Positions 1-6,558 of a stretch of 15,557 nt of DNA are shown one piece after another. The stretch lies in contig JAHHSC010000026.1 in the NCBI GenBank assembly GCA_020025455.1, forward strand, positions 1 through 15,557, in the 5' to 3' direction. The DNA comes from Lawsonibacter sp. (GTDB lineage: Bacteria; Bacillota; Clostridia; Oscillospirales; Oscillospiraceae). Every line of letters begins with the position of its first letter. Within the stretch, counting starts at the first letter, position 1. The notes beneath the pieces are model-generated. The model made no database searches. It worked only from the letters and a program-made list of their open reading frames with translations, and had not been told where the DNA came from. The position numbers and the translations under genes are program-made.

Positions 1-2
1 AC

Positions 3-80
3 TTTGTCTGTCCCCTGTGCCAGCAGCCTGCCAATGTTTTTGTGAAGATCGCAGAGGCCTCTGCTGAGGTACCCTCCTAA
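3..80 (+). CDS. Possible C-terminal end of a gene entering from the left edge (partial)
   Basis: An open frame runs from the window edge to a TAA at 78-80 and gives 25 residues, beginning FVCPLCQQPANVF and ending in AEVPS. It contains one CPLC pair of the zinc-ribbon type. No start is visible because the frame enters from outside the window. A frame this short can easily be chance. The main reasons to list it are the CxxC pair and its convergent position opposite the next small frame. I do not recognise the product. Confidence 0.2.
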   Translation, partial: FVCPLCQQPANVFVKIAEASAEVPS

Positions 81-87
81 CCGAATC

Positions 88-288
88 TCAATGCCGGAAG
101 CAAGGAGTAATCATCCGGCTAAGTGCGCACTCATCAAGTTCAAAGGCCTGCACGCCCCCACAAAAACGGCAGGTAAACCATTTGAATCCAAACTGGCTCG
201 TAATTTTCCGGTCTATCTCCCGACTGCTTTCCTTACGGCATCTCTGGCAGAAATTTTCCCCTGTGTATAATCTGTTTTGACATAGCAA
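88..288 (-). CDS. Small zinc-ribbon-like hypothetical protein, TTG start
   Basis: This 66-residue frame is not recognised as a known family. It holds two CxxC pairs, CQRC at residues 14-17 and CRFC at 40-43, separated by 22 residues. That is the layout of a small zinc ribbon or treble-clef fold. Between them is a charged stretch (ESSREIDRKI). The start would be TTG at 288, preceded by an AGGGGG Shine-Dalgarno that lies inside the right arm of the hairpin at 288-332, so folding could hide it. It lies downstream of nanA on the same strand, across a gap of 111 bases, and could be read through from that operon. It may instead be the remnant of a longer gene or a chance frame. The function is unknown; zinc binding is an inference from cysteine spacing alone. 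Confidence 0.33.
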   Translation of the reverse strand: MLCQNRLYTGENFCQRCRKESSREIDRKITSQFGFKWFTCRFCGGVQAFELDECALSRMITPCFRH

Positions 289-332
289 TACCCCCTGATG
301 TAGTACGTTTAGCGTCCTGCATCAGGGGGTAT
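288..332. repeat. Perfect 13-bp inverted repeat downstream of nanA
   Basis: ATACCCCCTGATG (288-300) is exactly complementary to CATCAGGGGGTAT (320-332), with a 19-base loop. It sits 68 bases past the nanA stop, where an operon terminator would be expected, but no T-run follows on either strand, so it is not a classical intrinsic terminator. It may be an mRNA 3' stabilising stem, a rho-type end, an operator or a mobile-element end. On the minus strand its distal arm contains the ribosome binding site of the 66-residue frame. Confidence 0.6.
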
Positions 333-399
333 CTTGTCATGGTCTATTCTATTGTGCCGGTTCAATTGCCGAAGCGATCTCTGCCGGTCAGGCAGGGCT

Positions 400-1314
400 T
401 CAGCAGTACTTGGCGGTGGCGGCCTTGATCATCTCATAGGCCTCGTCCACAATCGCCAGATCGCTGTCGATCATGTTGGCCAGAGGCTTGCGGACACCGC
501 CGCAGTCGGGGCCTCCCTGCTTGACGATGATGGCCTTCATGATGGCGTACAGGTTTCCGTGGCCGGAGCACATCTTGTAGATAATGCGGCACACATCGTT
601 CTGGATCTGGCGGGCCTGCTCCATTTCGCCCTTCTGGAAGTGCTCACGGATCTTCAGGAACAGCTCGGGCATAGCGGCGTAGGTGCCGCCGATGCCGCCG
701 GTGGCGCCCATGGCCAGACCGGAGATCAGCTGCTCGTCAGGGCCATTCATCACCACGAAGTCCTCGCCGCCCTCGTCCTTCCACATCTGGATGTCCTGCG
801 TGGGCATGGAGGAGTTCTTTACACCGATGACGCGGGGGTTCTTCCGCATCTCGCGCAGCAGGTTGATGGACAGGGCCACCCCGGCCAGCTGGGGGATGTT
901 GTAGATGATAAAATCGGTGTTGGGCGCGGCCGCGGAGATGTCGTTCCAGTACTGCGCGATGGCGTGATCGGGCAGATGGAAGTAGATGGGAGGAATGGAA
1001 GCGATCGCGTCCACACCCAGGCTCTCCGCATGTCGGGCCAGCTCCTGGGAGTCGGCGGTGTTGTTGCAGGCAACGTGGGCAATAATCGTCATCTTGCCGC
1101 CTACCGCAGCCATGACATTCTCCAGAACCAGCTTGCGCTCCTCCACGCTCTGGTAGATGCACTCACCGGAGGAACCGCCCACATAGAGGCCCTGGACTCC
1201 CTTATTCAGCAGGTACTTAGCCAGCTCCTGGGTCTTTTCCGCACTTACCGCGCCGTCCTTATCGTAGCAGGCATAGAATGCGGGGAAAATCCCCTGATAC
1301 TTCTTGATATTCAT
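400..1314 (-). CDS. nanA: N-acetylneuraminate lyase (sialic acid aldolase)
   Basis: Cytoplasmic class I aldolase of the DHDPS/NAL TIM-barrel family, cleaving Neu5Ac to N-acetylmannosamine and pyruvate. The 304-residue protein has the sialate-lyase form of the carboxylate-binding loop, GGSSGE (46-51), the catalytic tyrosine in IYNIP (Tyr138), and the Schiff-base lysine in GVKNSS (Lys166). These sit one residue from the E. coli NanA positions. The segment NGPDEQLISGLAMGATGGIG is also of the NanA rather than the DapA type. The start is ATG at 1314 because an AGGAG lies 8 bases upstream; an in-frame GTG at 1323 would overlap that site. It is the last gene of the four-gene leftward operon, 42 bases after the permease. 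Family assignment is strong; Neu5Ac specificity is supported by the AGE and YhcH neighbours. Confidence 0.93.
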   Translation of the reverse strand: MNIKKYQGIFPAFYACYDKDGAVSAEKTQELAKYLLNKGVQGLYVGGSSGECIYQSVEERKLVLENVMAAVGGKMTIIAHVACNNTADSQELARHAESLGVDAIASIPPIYFHLPDHAIAQYWNDISAAAPNTDFIIYNIPQLAGVALSINLLREMRKNPRVIGVKNSSMPTQDIQMWKDEGGEDFVVMNGPDEQLISGLAMGATGGIGGTYAAMPELFLKIREHFQKGEMEQARQIQNDVCRIIYKMCSGHGNLYAIMKAIIVKQGGPDCGGVRKPLANMIDSDLAIVDEAYEMIKAATAKYC

Positions 1315-1356
1315 TGGAACCACTCCTATGTAATAAATTATTTAGGTAAACGCTCC

Positions 1357-2241
1357 TTAGCCCTTAACGGCACCCATGGTGATGCCCTGGGTAAAGTACT
1401 TCTGGAAGATGAGGAACACGATGATGATGGGGGCGGCAGCCAGAGCGGCACCGGCCATCAGCAGGCCCATATCGATGGAGGTCTCTGCCATCAGGGTGGA
1501 GATGCCCAGGGAGATGGTGGCGTTCTCATTGCTGGTCAGCATGACCAGCTGCATGAAGTAATCGTTCCAGGAGTTGATGAAGGTAAAGATGGCCAAAGCG
1601 CCGATGCCGGGCTTGACCAGGGGGATGACCACCGTGGTAAAGGTGCGAAGCTCGCTGGCGCCGTCGATGCGGGCGGCCTCCAGCATCTCACCGGGAATAC
1701 TCTCGGAGAACTGCTTCATCAGGAACACACCGAAGGGCCAGCCCACGGTGGGGAAGATGACCGCCCAGAGGGTGTCGTTCAGATCCAGAGCTGCCATCTC
1801 TTTCAGCAGGGGGATCAGGATGACCTGCTTGGGCAGGGCCATGGCGCACACGATGAGGCCAAAGACAATGGCACGACCGCGGAAGCGCTTCTTAGCCAGG
1901 GCGTAGCCGGCGGCAGAGGCGGTGATGCAGGTCAGGATCATAGCCATAACCGCCATGAACACCGTGTTGAGCAGCCACCGGAACACAGCGGGGACCGTGG
2001 GTCCCACCAGCCCTCCCAGCTGGAACAGAGGACAGGTGCGCTTGGAAAACAGATGCTCAAAGTTCATCAGGGTCCACTCAGAGGGGAACCAGACGGGCTT
2101 GATCGCATTGATCTCGGCGCCGGTCTTGAAGGCGCCGGTCACGATCCAGTACAGCGGGAACAGAAACAGGATCGCAAGGATCACCAGGATGACAACCGAA
2201 ATAATCTTGTAGGCACTTTTGTGCTGAACGCCTGAATTCAT
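1357..2241 (-). CDS. Carbohydrate ABC transporter permease, MalG-like (CUT1, COG0395)
   Basis: Inner-membrane permease of the MalFG family, 294 residues, about six membrane segments. The first spans roughly residues 13-33 (ISVVILVILAILFLFPLYW). The EAA loop that contacts the ATPase is clear: EAARIDGASELRTF, followed by VVIPLVKPGIGAL and a final membrane segment beginning FINSWNDYF. The start is ATG at 2241 with AGGAGG 7 bases upstream, a site that overlaps the end of the preceding permease gene, so the two are translationally close. With the neighbouring permease and lipoprotein it forms a CUT1 importer whose likely substrate, from nanA in the same operon, is sialic acid. The permease sequence alone does not give the substrate. 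Confidence 0.92.
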   Translation of the reverse strand: MNSGVQHKSAYKIISVVILVILAILFLFPLYWIVTGAFKTGAEINAIKPVWFPSEWTLMNFEHLFSKRTCPLFQLGGLVGPTVPAVFRWLLNTVFMAVMAMILTCITASAAGYALAKKRFRGRAIVFGLIVCAMALPKQVILIPLLKEMAALDLNDTLWAVIFPTVGWPFGVFLMKQFSESIPGEMLEAARIDGASELRTFTTVVIPLVKPGIGALAIFTFINSWNDYFMQLVMLTSNENATISLGISTLMAETSIDMGLLMAGAALAAAPIIIVFLIFQKYFTQGITMGAVKG

Positions 2242-2253
2242 GCTCTCGCCTCC

Positions 2254-3180
2254 TTACTTTTCTTTTGCCAGCTTGAACTGAACGGCGGACAGGATGCCAA
2301 TGGCAATGGCCAGAACAACGCCCATGGCGTTGGCGTAGCCAAAGTGGCCTGCCTGATCGGTCAGCTTAAATGCGGTAAAGTAAATGTGGTACATGACCGT
2401 GTTGGTGTTGGAACTGCCCTGGGTCAGCAGCTGGATCAGTGCAAAGCACTGGAAGGAGTTGATGGTGGTGATGACCAGGATGTAGAGGGTGGTGGGCATG
2501 ATCTGAGGCCACTTGACCTTCCAGAACACCTGCATATCGGTGGCGCCATCCACCTCAGCGGCCTCCACCAAAGTGGGGTCCACATTGCCCAGAGCGGACA
2601 CATACAGCACGATGGGCTGGCCCACGCTGGTGGTAAACAGGATGACGATGATGCAGTACAGGGCAAACTTAGGGTCACCCAGCCAGTTGATGTTCTGGTC
2701 GATCAACCCCACGCCCTTCAGAACAGTGTTCAGAATACCGGTATAGTTGTTGTACATCCACTTCCAAACAGCAGTCACGGCTACGGAGCCGGTGACCACG
2801 GGGAGATAGAACACGATGCGGTAAAAGGAACGGGAGAAGCTGCCCATCTTGTAGATGGCAGAGGAGACCCACAGCGAGAACGCACAGGTCGCAGGCACGC
2901 TGATGATAACGATGATAAAGGTGTTCCACAGTGCCTGCAGGAAGGTCTTGTCGTGGAACAGTCGGATGTAGTTTTGCAGACCGATGAAGCTACCGAACAT
3001 GGTCTTGTCATGCATATTTGCGTCCGTAAAGCCCATGAAGATACAGATGAACATGGGCAGTACCACGAAGCCGACAAAGAAAATCAGGCTGGGCAGCATA
3101 AACGCGTAGCCTGAAATGTTCTCTCTGCGCTGCAGAGCCCGGCTCATGGTAGGCTGTTTCTGTCTTGCCAAAGAAAACAC
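2254..3180 (-). CDS. Carbohydrate ABC transporter permease, MalF-like (CUT1, COG1175)
   Basis: Partner permease of 308 residues with about six membrane segments; the first is SGYAFMLPSLIFFVGFVVLP (about 24-43). The EAA loop reads EAAEVDGATDMQVFWKVKWP, the form usual for MalF/UgpA-type subunits that pair with a COG0395 permease. It is 12 bases upstream of that partner. The start is uncertain. GTG at 3180 has a GAGAGGGG run almost touching it; a TTG at 3171 has better spacing; ATG at 3147 has no Shine-Dalgarno. I give the longest. A 185-base gap containing a GC-rich stem-loop separates it from the binding-protein gene, suggesting lower expression than the binding protein. Confidence 0.9.
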   Translation of the reverse strand: MFSLARQKQPTMSRALQRRENISGYAFMLPSLIFFVGFVVLPMFICIFMGFTDANMHDKTMFGSFIGLQNYIRLFHDKTFLQALWNTFIIVIISVPATCAFSLWVSSAIYKMGSFSRSFYRIVFYLPVVTGSVAVTAVWKWMYNNYTGILNTVLKGVGLIDQNINWLGDPKFALYCIIVILFTTSVGQPIVLYVSALGNVDPTLVEAAEVDGATDMQVFWKVKWPQIMPTTLYILVITTINSFQCFALIQLLTQGSSNTNTVMYHIYFTAFKLTDQAGHFGYANAMGVVLAIAIGILSAVQFKLAKEK

Positions 3181-3292
3181 GCCCCTCTCTTAAAAAATCA
3201 CTGGTGTGGAGGTCCGCATCACAGGTCCGGCAAATCGACGGCTGCCGGGCCGGTCGTGCGAACCTCCCACGTTGGAAGTGTACACAGCACAA

Positions 3293-3323
3293 GCCCCTCC
3301 CCCGCGCGTGGCGAGGGAGGGGC
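3293..3323 (-). promoter_or_regulatory. GC-rich stem-loop between binding-protein and permease genes
   Basis: GCCCCTCCC (3293-3301) pairs with GGGAGGGGC (3315-3323), a perfect 9-bp GC-rich stem with a 13-base loop. On the minus strand it falls 43 bases after the binding-protein stop and has no T-run. By analogy with malE-malF type operons it probably protects the upstream mRNA 3' end, and so raises binding protein over permease. That role is inferred. Confidence 0.6.
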
Positions 3324-3365
3324 GCGCGAACCCGTTAGGTTTTAAGTGTCAGAAACAAGATACGC

Positions 3366-4697
3366 TTACTGAGCGGCAGCGTTGGCGGCCTCAGCGTGAG
3401 TCTTGGCGGACTCGGCGATGTCCTGGCCCTGACCGACCTCCTGCAGCATGTTGAACCACTCAACACGAGAGGCGGTCCAGCCCTTGATGACGTTGTAGTA
3501 GTCACCCAGGTAAGGCATCAGAACCTGATAGTCGTTCATGACCTCGTTGTCGGCCCAGATGGTGGTCAGGTCGGTGCCCTCAGCGGCGGTACGGGCGGGG
3601 AAGAAGTTGGCGGTCTTGACCGCGTCAACCGTGTGCTCGGAGTCCGCGAAGTACTTGATAAACTTCTTGGCTGCGTCGATCTTGGCAGGATCTCCGTTGT
3701 CGAAGATACCGAAGCCCCAGATGCCGCCGCACAGCTGCGTGTCGTCCCCGTTCTCAGAGGGGAACGCCATGCAGATGATCTCCTCGCCGTTCATGGTCTT
3801 GCCGGCGCCGGTGTTGGCCTGGTTGGGGTTCATCTGCTGGGCGATGTTCCAGCAGTTGGCGATCTTCAGCACGCCCTGGTAGAACAGAGCGATCTCGTCG
3901 CCGCCCTCCAGAGAGGCGTCGAAGGCAATACCCTTGGTGTTCTTCAGGGCCTCCAGAGCCTTGACGTTCATGGGATCGTCCCAGGTGTACTGGGTGTGGT
4001 CCTCATTGGTGAAGGTGCCGCCGTACAGGTTGTTCACCAGAGCGCGGGTGCCCTGATCGCCGCCCTGACCCTTGCAGTAAACAGCGGTCACGGGGCCGCC
4101 AAACTCCTTCTCCAGAGCCTCGATGGCCTTGAAGTAGTTCTCGGTGGTCCAGGTGTGGCTCTCCAGATCCAGGTACTGGTCCGCGCCGGCCTGCTTGAAG
4201 GCGTCCAGGTTGATGCCCATGCAGTGAGCGGTCATGACCACGGGATACTCATACACCTTGCCGTCAGCGGTGGTGCAGGCAGCCAGAGGAGCGGGCAGGA
4301 TCTCGGCCTTGTCGGTGTCGTCCAGCATATCGCTCATGTCGACCATGTAACCCTTGGCGCCCCAGTTAGCCACCAGACGCTCGGGGCCCTCCAGGACCAG
4401 GTCGGGCGCGCTCTTGGCGGTGAGGGCGGCGTTGATCTTGTCGTCGCCGTCGGAATAGGCCAGGTACTCGACCTTCACGGAAATGCCGGTCTCAGCCTTG
4501 AAGTCCTCCATCAGCTTATCGACTGTAGCCTGGTCGCCCCAGTTGCCGACAGGGTAGGTCCACAGCTTGATCTCCTGACCAGCCTCCTGCTGGGGCTGGC
4601 TGCCGGAGGTGCTGCTCTGAGGCTCATCCTTCTTGCCGCAGGCGACCAGGGACATGGTCATGGCAAGCGTCAGGGCCAGTGCAAGAAATTTCTTCAT
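3366..4697 (-). CDS. Extracellular sugar-binding lipoprotein of ABC transporter (COG1653), probable sialic acid receptor
   Basis: Membrane-anchored solute-binding protein of 443 residues, family SBP_bac_1. The N-terminus is a lipoprotein signal peptide: MKK, a hydrophobic core, and lipobox LVAC with the lipidated Cys at residue 20. A Lys/Glu/Ser/Gln-rich linker follows and mature folding starts near EIKLWTYP. The start is ATG at 4697, with AGAGG 8 bases upstream; an in-frame extension to 4790 lacks a ribosome binding site and would run over the promoter. It is the first gene of the operon with both permeases and nanA, under the promoter at 4762-4790. Sialic acid as ligand is inferred from nanA and the nearby epimerase and anomerase. 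Related proteins bind many oligosaccharides. Confidence 0.9.
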   Translation of the reverse strand: MKKFLALALTLAMTMSLVACGKKDEPQSSTSGSQPQQEAGQEIKLWTYPVGNWGDQATVDKLMEDFKAETGISVKVEYLAYSDGDDKINAALTAKSAPDLVLEGPERLVANWGAKGYMVDMSDMLDDTDKAEILPAPLAACTTADGKVYEYPVVMTAHCMGINLDAFKQAGADQYLDLESHTWTTENYFKAIEALEKEFGGPVTAVYCKGQGGDQGTRALVNNLYGGTFTNEDHTQYTWDDPMNVKALEALKNTKGIAFDASLEGGDEIALFYQGVLKIANCWNIAQQMNPNQANTGAGKTMNGEEIICMAFPSENGDDTQLCGGIWGFGIFDNGDPAKIDAAKKFIKYFADSEHTVDAVKTANFFPARTAAEGTDLTTIWADNEVMNDYQVLMPYLGDYYNVIKGWTASRVEWFNMLQEVGQGQDIAESAKTHAEAANAAAQ

Positions 4698-4761
4698 GGT
4701 TGGTTCCTCTCTTTCAGCTTTTATAAATTTTTTCCCGGAAACCGGGGGTTGCGCTGCAAAA

Positions 4762-4790
4762 ATTGTACAAGGTGTACAGATATTTGTCAA
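4762..4790 (-). promoter_or_regulatory. SigA-type promoter of the transporter-nanA operon
   Basis: On the minus strand TTGACA (4790-4785) is followed by a 17-base spacer and TACAAT (4767-4762): a perfect -35 and a five-of-six -10. Transcription should start near 4755, leaving a leader of about 58 bases before the binding-protein ATG. A promoter this strong at a catabolic operon normally needs repression, and two palindromic elements overlap or flank it. Confidence 0.85.
4764..4778. promoter_or_regulatory. Candidate operator: TGTACA-N3-TGTACA over the -10
   Basis: Two copies of the self-complementary hexamer TGTACA (4764-4769 and 4773-4778) are separated by 3 bases and cover the right half of the spacer and part of the -10 box. 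A protein bound here would block RNA polymerase. The obvious candidate is the RpiR-type regulator encoded at 6559-7416, but nothing in the sequence proves the pairing. Confidence 0.45.
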
Positions 4791-4798
4791 GACTGTTC

Positions 4799-4840
4799 AA
4801 AAAGATTTTTATTTCGTGGCCGAAATCCAGAAATCTTTTT
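4799..4840. promoter_or_regulatory. Nested inverted repeat in the divergent intergenic region
   Basis: Outer arms AAAAAGATTT (4799-4808) and AAATCTTTTT (4831-4840) are exactly complementary. Inside them ATTTCG (4811-4816) and CGAAAT (4821-4826) form a second perfect pair around TGGC. The structure begins 8 bases upstream of the operon -35 and ends 28 bases before the -35 of the opposite promoter. It may be a shared regulator site. Read on the plus strand it also resembles an AT-rich terminator, but nothing on that strand needs terminating there. Confidence 0.55.
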
Positions 4841-4868
4841 CGTTTCCGCGCGTTTCTCTCATGGAGGA

Positions 4869-4897
4869 TTGACAAACACCGCGAAGAAAGCTACCCT
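4869..4897 (+). promoter_or_regulatory. Probable promoter of the divergent esterase gene
   Basis: A perfect -35 TTGACA (4869-4874) is followed after 17 bases by TACCCT (4892-4897), a poor -10 matching only three of six positions. The strong -35 with weak -10 suits an activated promoter or modest expression. The esterase ATG is 53 bases past the -10. Confidence 0.5.
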
Positions 4898-4950
4898 ATG
4901 GAAGATGACAACGTAATCTGCGTTCACCATTTCTATAGAAGGGAGCACCT

Positions 4951-5613
4951 ATGAAAAAACACATTATCTGTCTTGGCGACTCCAACACCCACGGCTGCTG
5001 TGCCGACCCAGCCGACACCGCGGATGGCGGAATCCGCTTTAATGAAGCGGAGCGCTGGACCCAGCGGCTTCAGACTGCGCTTGGGGAGGAATATCTCGTT
5101 GTGGAAGAGGGGCTTTCCGGTCGTACCACCGTGTTCCATGACCCGGACTATGAGGGTCTGGACGCGCTGCACTACCTTTACCCCTGTCTGAAAAGCCACG
5201 AGTTCGTCTCTCTGCTGGTCATCATGCTGGGCACGAATGACGTGAAGGAGCGCCTGTGCGCAAACGCCTACGCCGTGGGACTGGGGATGCGCCGTCTGGT
5301 CCAGAAGGCGCAGTCCGTGGACTGCTGGGCCCCCGGCACAAAGCCAAACATTCTCATTCTTGCGCCTCCCCCCATTGGCGAGGGGGTAGTAAACAGCGAT
5401 CTGGCTGACGAAATGGGCTTGGGTGCTGTGGAGAAATCCAAGCAGCTGGCTAAGCAGTACGCCGCTGTGGCCGCCGAGACCGGCGTTCATTTTCTGGACG
5501 TGGGCGCGCTGGGCTGCGAGATCAGCCCGGTGGACGGTATGCATCTGACCCGGAAGGGCCACGCGCAGCTGGCCGACCACCTGGCAGTGCTCATTCCAAC
5601 GCTTGTAACGTAA
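4951..5613 (+). CDS. SGNH/GDSL-family esterase, candidate sialate O-acetylesterase
   Basis: A 220-residue serine esterase with all SGNH blocks visible: GDSNT with nucleophile Ser11, EGLSGRTT with Gly57, LGTND with Asn96, and DGMHLT with Asp195 and His198. The layout, including EGLSGRTT, LGTNDVK, APPP and DGMHLT, closely follows the arylesterase/acyltransferase subfamily typified by Mycobacterium smegmatis MsAcT. No signal peptide is present, so it acts in the cytoplasm. The start is ATG at 4951 with an AAGGGAG 5 bases upstream. It is divergent from the sialic acid transporter-nanA operon, so removal of O-acetyl groups from imported sialic acids is a reasonable proposal. That substrate is inferred from neighbourhood only; the subfamily accepts many acetyl esters. 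Confidence 0.87.
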   Translation: MKKHIICLGDSNTHGCCADPADTADGGIRFNEAERWTQRLQTALGEEYLVVEEGLSGRTTVFHDPDYEGLDALHYLYPCLKSHEFVSLLVIMLGTNDVKERLCANAYAVGLGMRRLVQKAQSVDCWAPGTKPNILILAPPPIGEGVVNSDLADEMGLGAVEKSKQLAKQYAAVAAETGVHFLDVGALGCEISPVDGMHLTRKGHAQLADHLAVLIPTLVT

Positions 5614-5626
5614 GTACAGAACCCGC

Positions 5627-5659
5627 AGCGGGCTTGCCTTGTGCAGGCCCGCTTTTTTT
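5627..5659 (+). terminator. Intrinsic terminator of the esterase gene
   Basis: AGCGGGCTTGC (5627-5637) pairs with GCAGGCCCGCT (5643-5653), an 11-bp stem with one G-T pair and a 5-base loop, followed by seven T. It starts 14 bases after the esterase stop. Its T-run overlaps the TAA of the convergent DUF624 gene. Confidence 0.88.
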
Positions 5660-6293
5660 AATTTTCTTCCTGCAAATTCTCCGGCTCATCCATGTACCTG
5701 GCAAAGACCTTTTCCATGGGATACGAGGTGACAAGGGCGGTAAGCATGGGCAGGAACAGCACCGGCCACACCAAAAGCCCGATGAGACACACCGTCAGCG
5801 TATTGAGCACGGCCACCAGCACAGTGACAGGCAGATGGATCAGCGCGAGCTTTGCGGCGGTTCCGAACAGCTCCTTCGTGGTAAACCGAAAGCGGCCCAG
5901 CAGCGCGAACACATAGCTGAACATACCCGCAGCCAGCAGACCGGCCACAAGATAAATAGCCAGCATCACGGTGCCCTGTGCAGTGCCGGGTGCAGCACAC
6001 ATCACATTGAACCCCAGATAAAATACCAGTGCCAGAGGGACAAAGACCAGGGAAACCACCAGTCCCTGCTTCCAGTTTTCTTGAAAGGAGCGCAGATAGC
6101 GGGAAAAGGAGGCAGGATCTCCGCACCGAAGTCCTTTGACCGCCGTATGGTAGAGGGCAGCGGCAGCCGGGGCAACCGTCACCACAGGCAGACACAGCAC
6201 CAGCCAGAGCAGGCTCAGCCCCACCACATCAACCAGTCGGCTCACTTCTCGAAAGAACAGGTTGTTTGGATCGAAGATCCGGTTTAAATTCAT
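5658..6293 (-). CDS. DUF624/YesL-family membrane protein
   Basis: A 211-residue integral membrane protein with about five hydrophobic segments, the first near residues 22-45 (LSLLWLVLCLPVVTVAPAAA). The N-terminal FDPNNLFF, the RLVDVVGLSLLWL stretch and LPVVT-AALYH are the recognisable marks of DUF624 (Bacillus YesL). These proteins typically accompany CUT1 sugar transporters in Firmicutes, but their biochemical role is not established. An accessory role in sialic acid uptake is inferred here from position. The start is ATG at 6293 with GAGGGG 5 bases upstream. It appears to be monocistronic from the promoter at 6318-6346. Family call fairly confident; function unknown. Confidence 0.82.
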   Translation of the reverse strand: MNLNRIFDPNNLFFREVSRLVDVVGLSLLWLVLCLPVVTVAPAAAALYHTAVKGLRCGDPASFSRYLRSFQENWKQGLVVSLVFVPLALVFYLGFNVMCAAPGTAQGTVMLAIYLVAGLLAAGMFSYVFALLGRFRFTTKELFGTAAKLALIHLPVTVLVAVLNTLTVCLIGLLVWPVLFLPMLTALVTSYPMEKVFARYMDEPENLQEEN

Positions 6294-6317
6294 GCTTTCC
6301 CCTCGCTTATCAACAGT

Positions 6318-6346
6318 ATCCTAACATTATTCGAAATTTTTTTCAA
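6318..6346 (-). promoter_or_regulatory. Promoter of the DUF624 gene with palindrome on its -35
   Basis: On the minus strand TTGAAA (6346-6341) is followed by a 17-base spacer and TAGGAT (6323-6318), 24 bases before the gene start. A perfect 12-bp palindrome, TTTCAATTGAAA (6341-6352), covers the -35 and is a candidate operator. The rest of the 265-base gap up to the regulator gene is AT-rich, and I see no gene in it. Confidence 0.6.
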
Positions 6347-6558
6347 TTGAAATAAGTGCTATTTTTCACCGACATTTTTTGTGCATATCATCAATTTTCC
6401 CGTCTTTAAAAGTGAATATATCGTCAAGTCGATCTGTTTTTTTACAATTTTCTCCTTTATATGGCAGCTTTTGTCTTTTTTCTTCCCATGTTTTGAAATT
6501 ATTTCGGTTGGCCTACTGTCCTCCATACCATGCCATTCTCTGGAGAAGATTTTGTTTC

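Noticed and set aside
277..306. TTGACA with TAGTAC 18 bases on, as a plus-strand promoter
   Set aside because: The -10 matches poorly and only the antisense of nanA lies downstream, so a functional promoter is not supported.
334..2235. A 633-codon plus-strand open frame across nanA and the permease
   Set aside because: It is antisense to two clear genes, spans their boundary, has a His/Gly/Asp/Gln-heavy low-complexity product and no ribosome binding site. Codon bias of the sense genes explains the lack of stops.
3396..4916. A 506-codon plus-strand open frame opposite the binding-protein gene
   Set aside because: Antisense shadow of a well-supported lipoprotein; the product is Leu/Val/Gly-rich without motifs, and it runs over the operon promoter.
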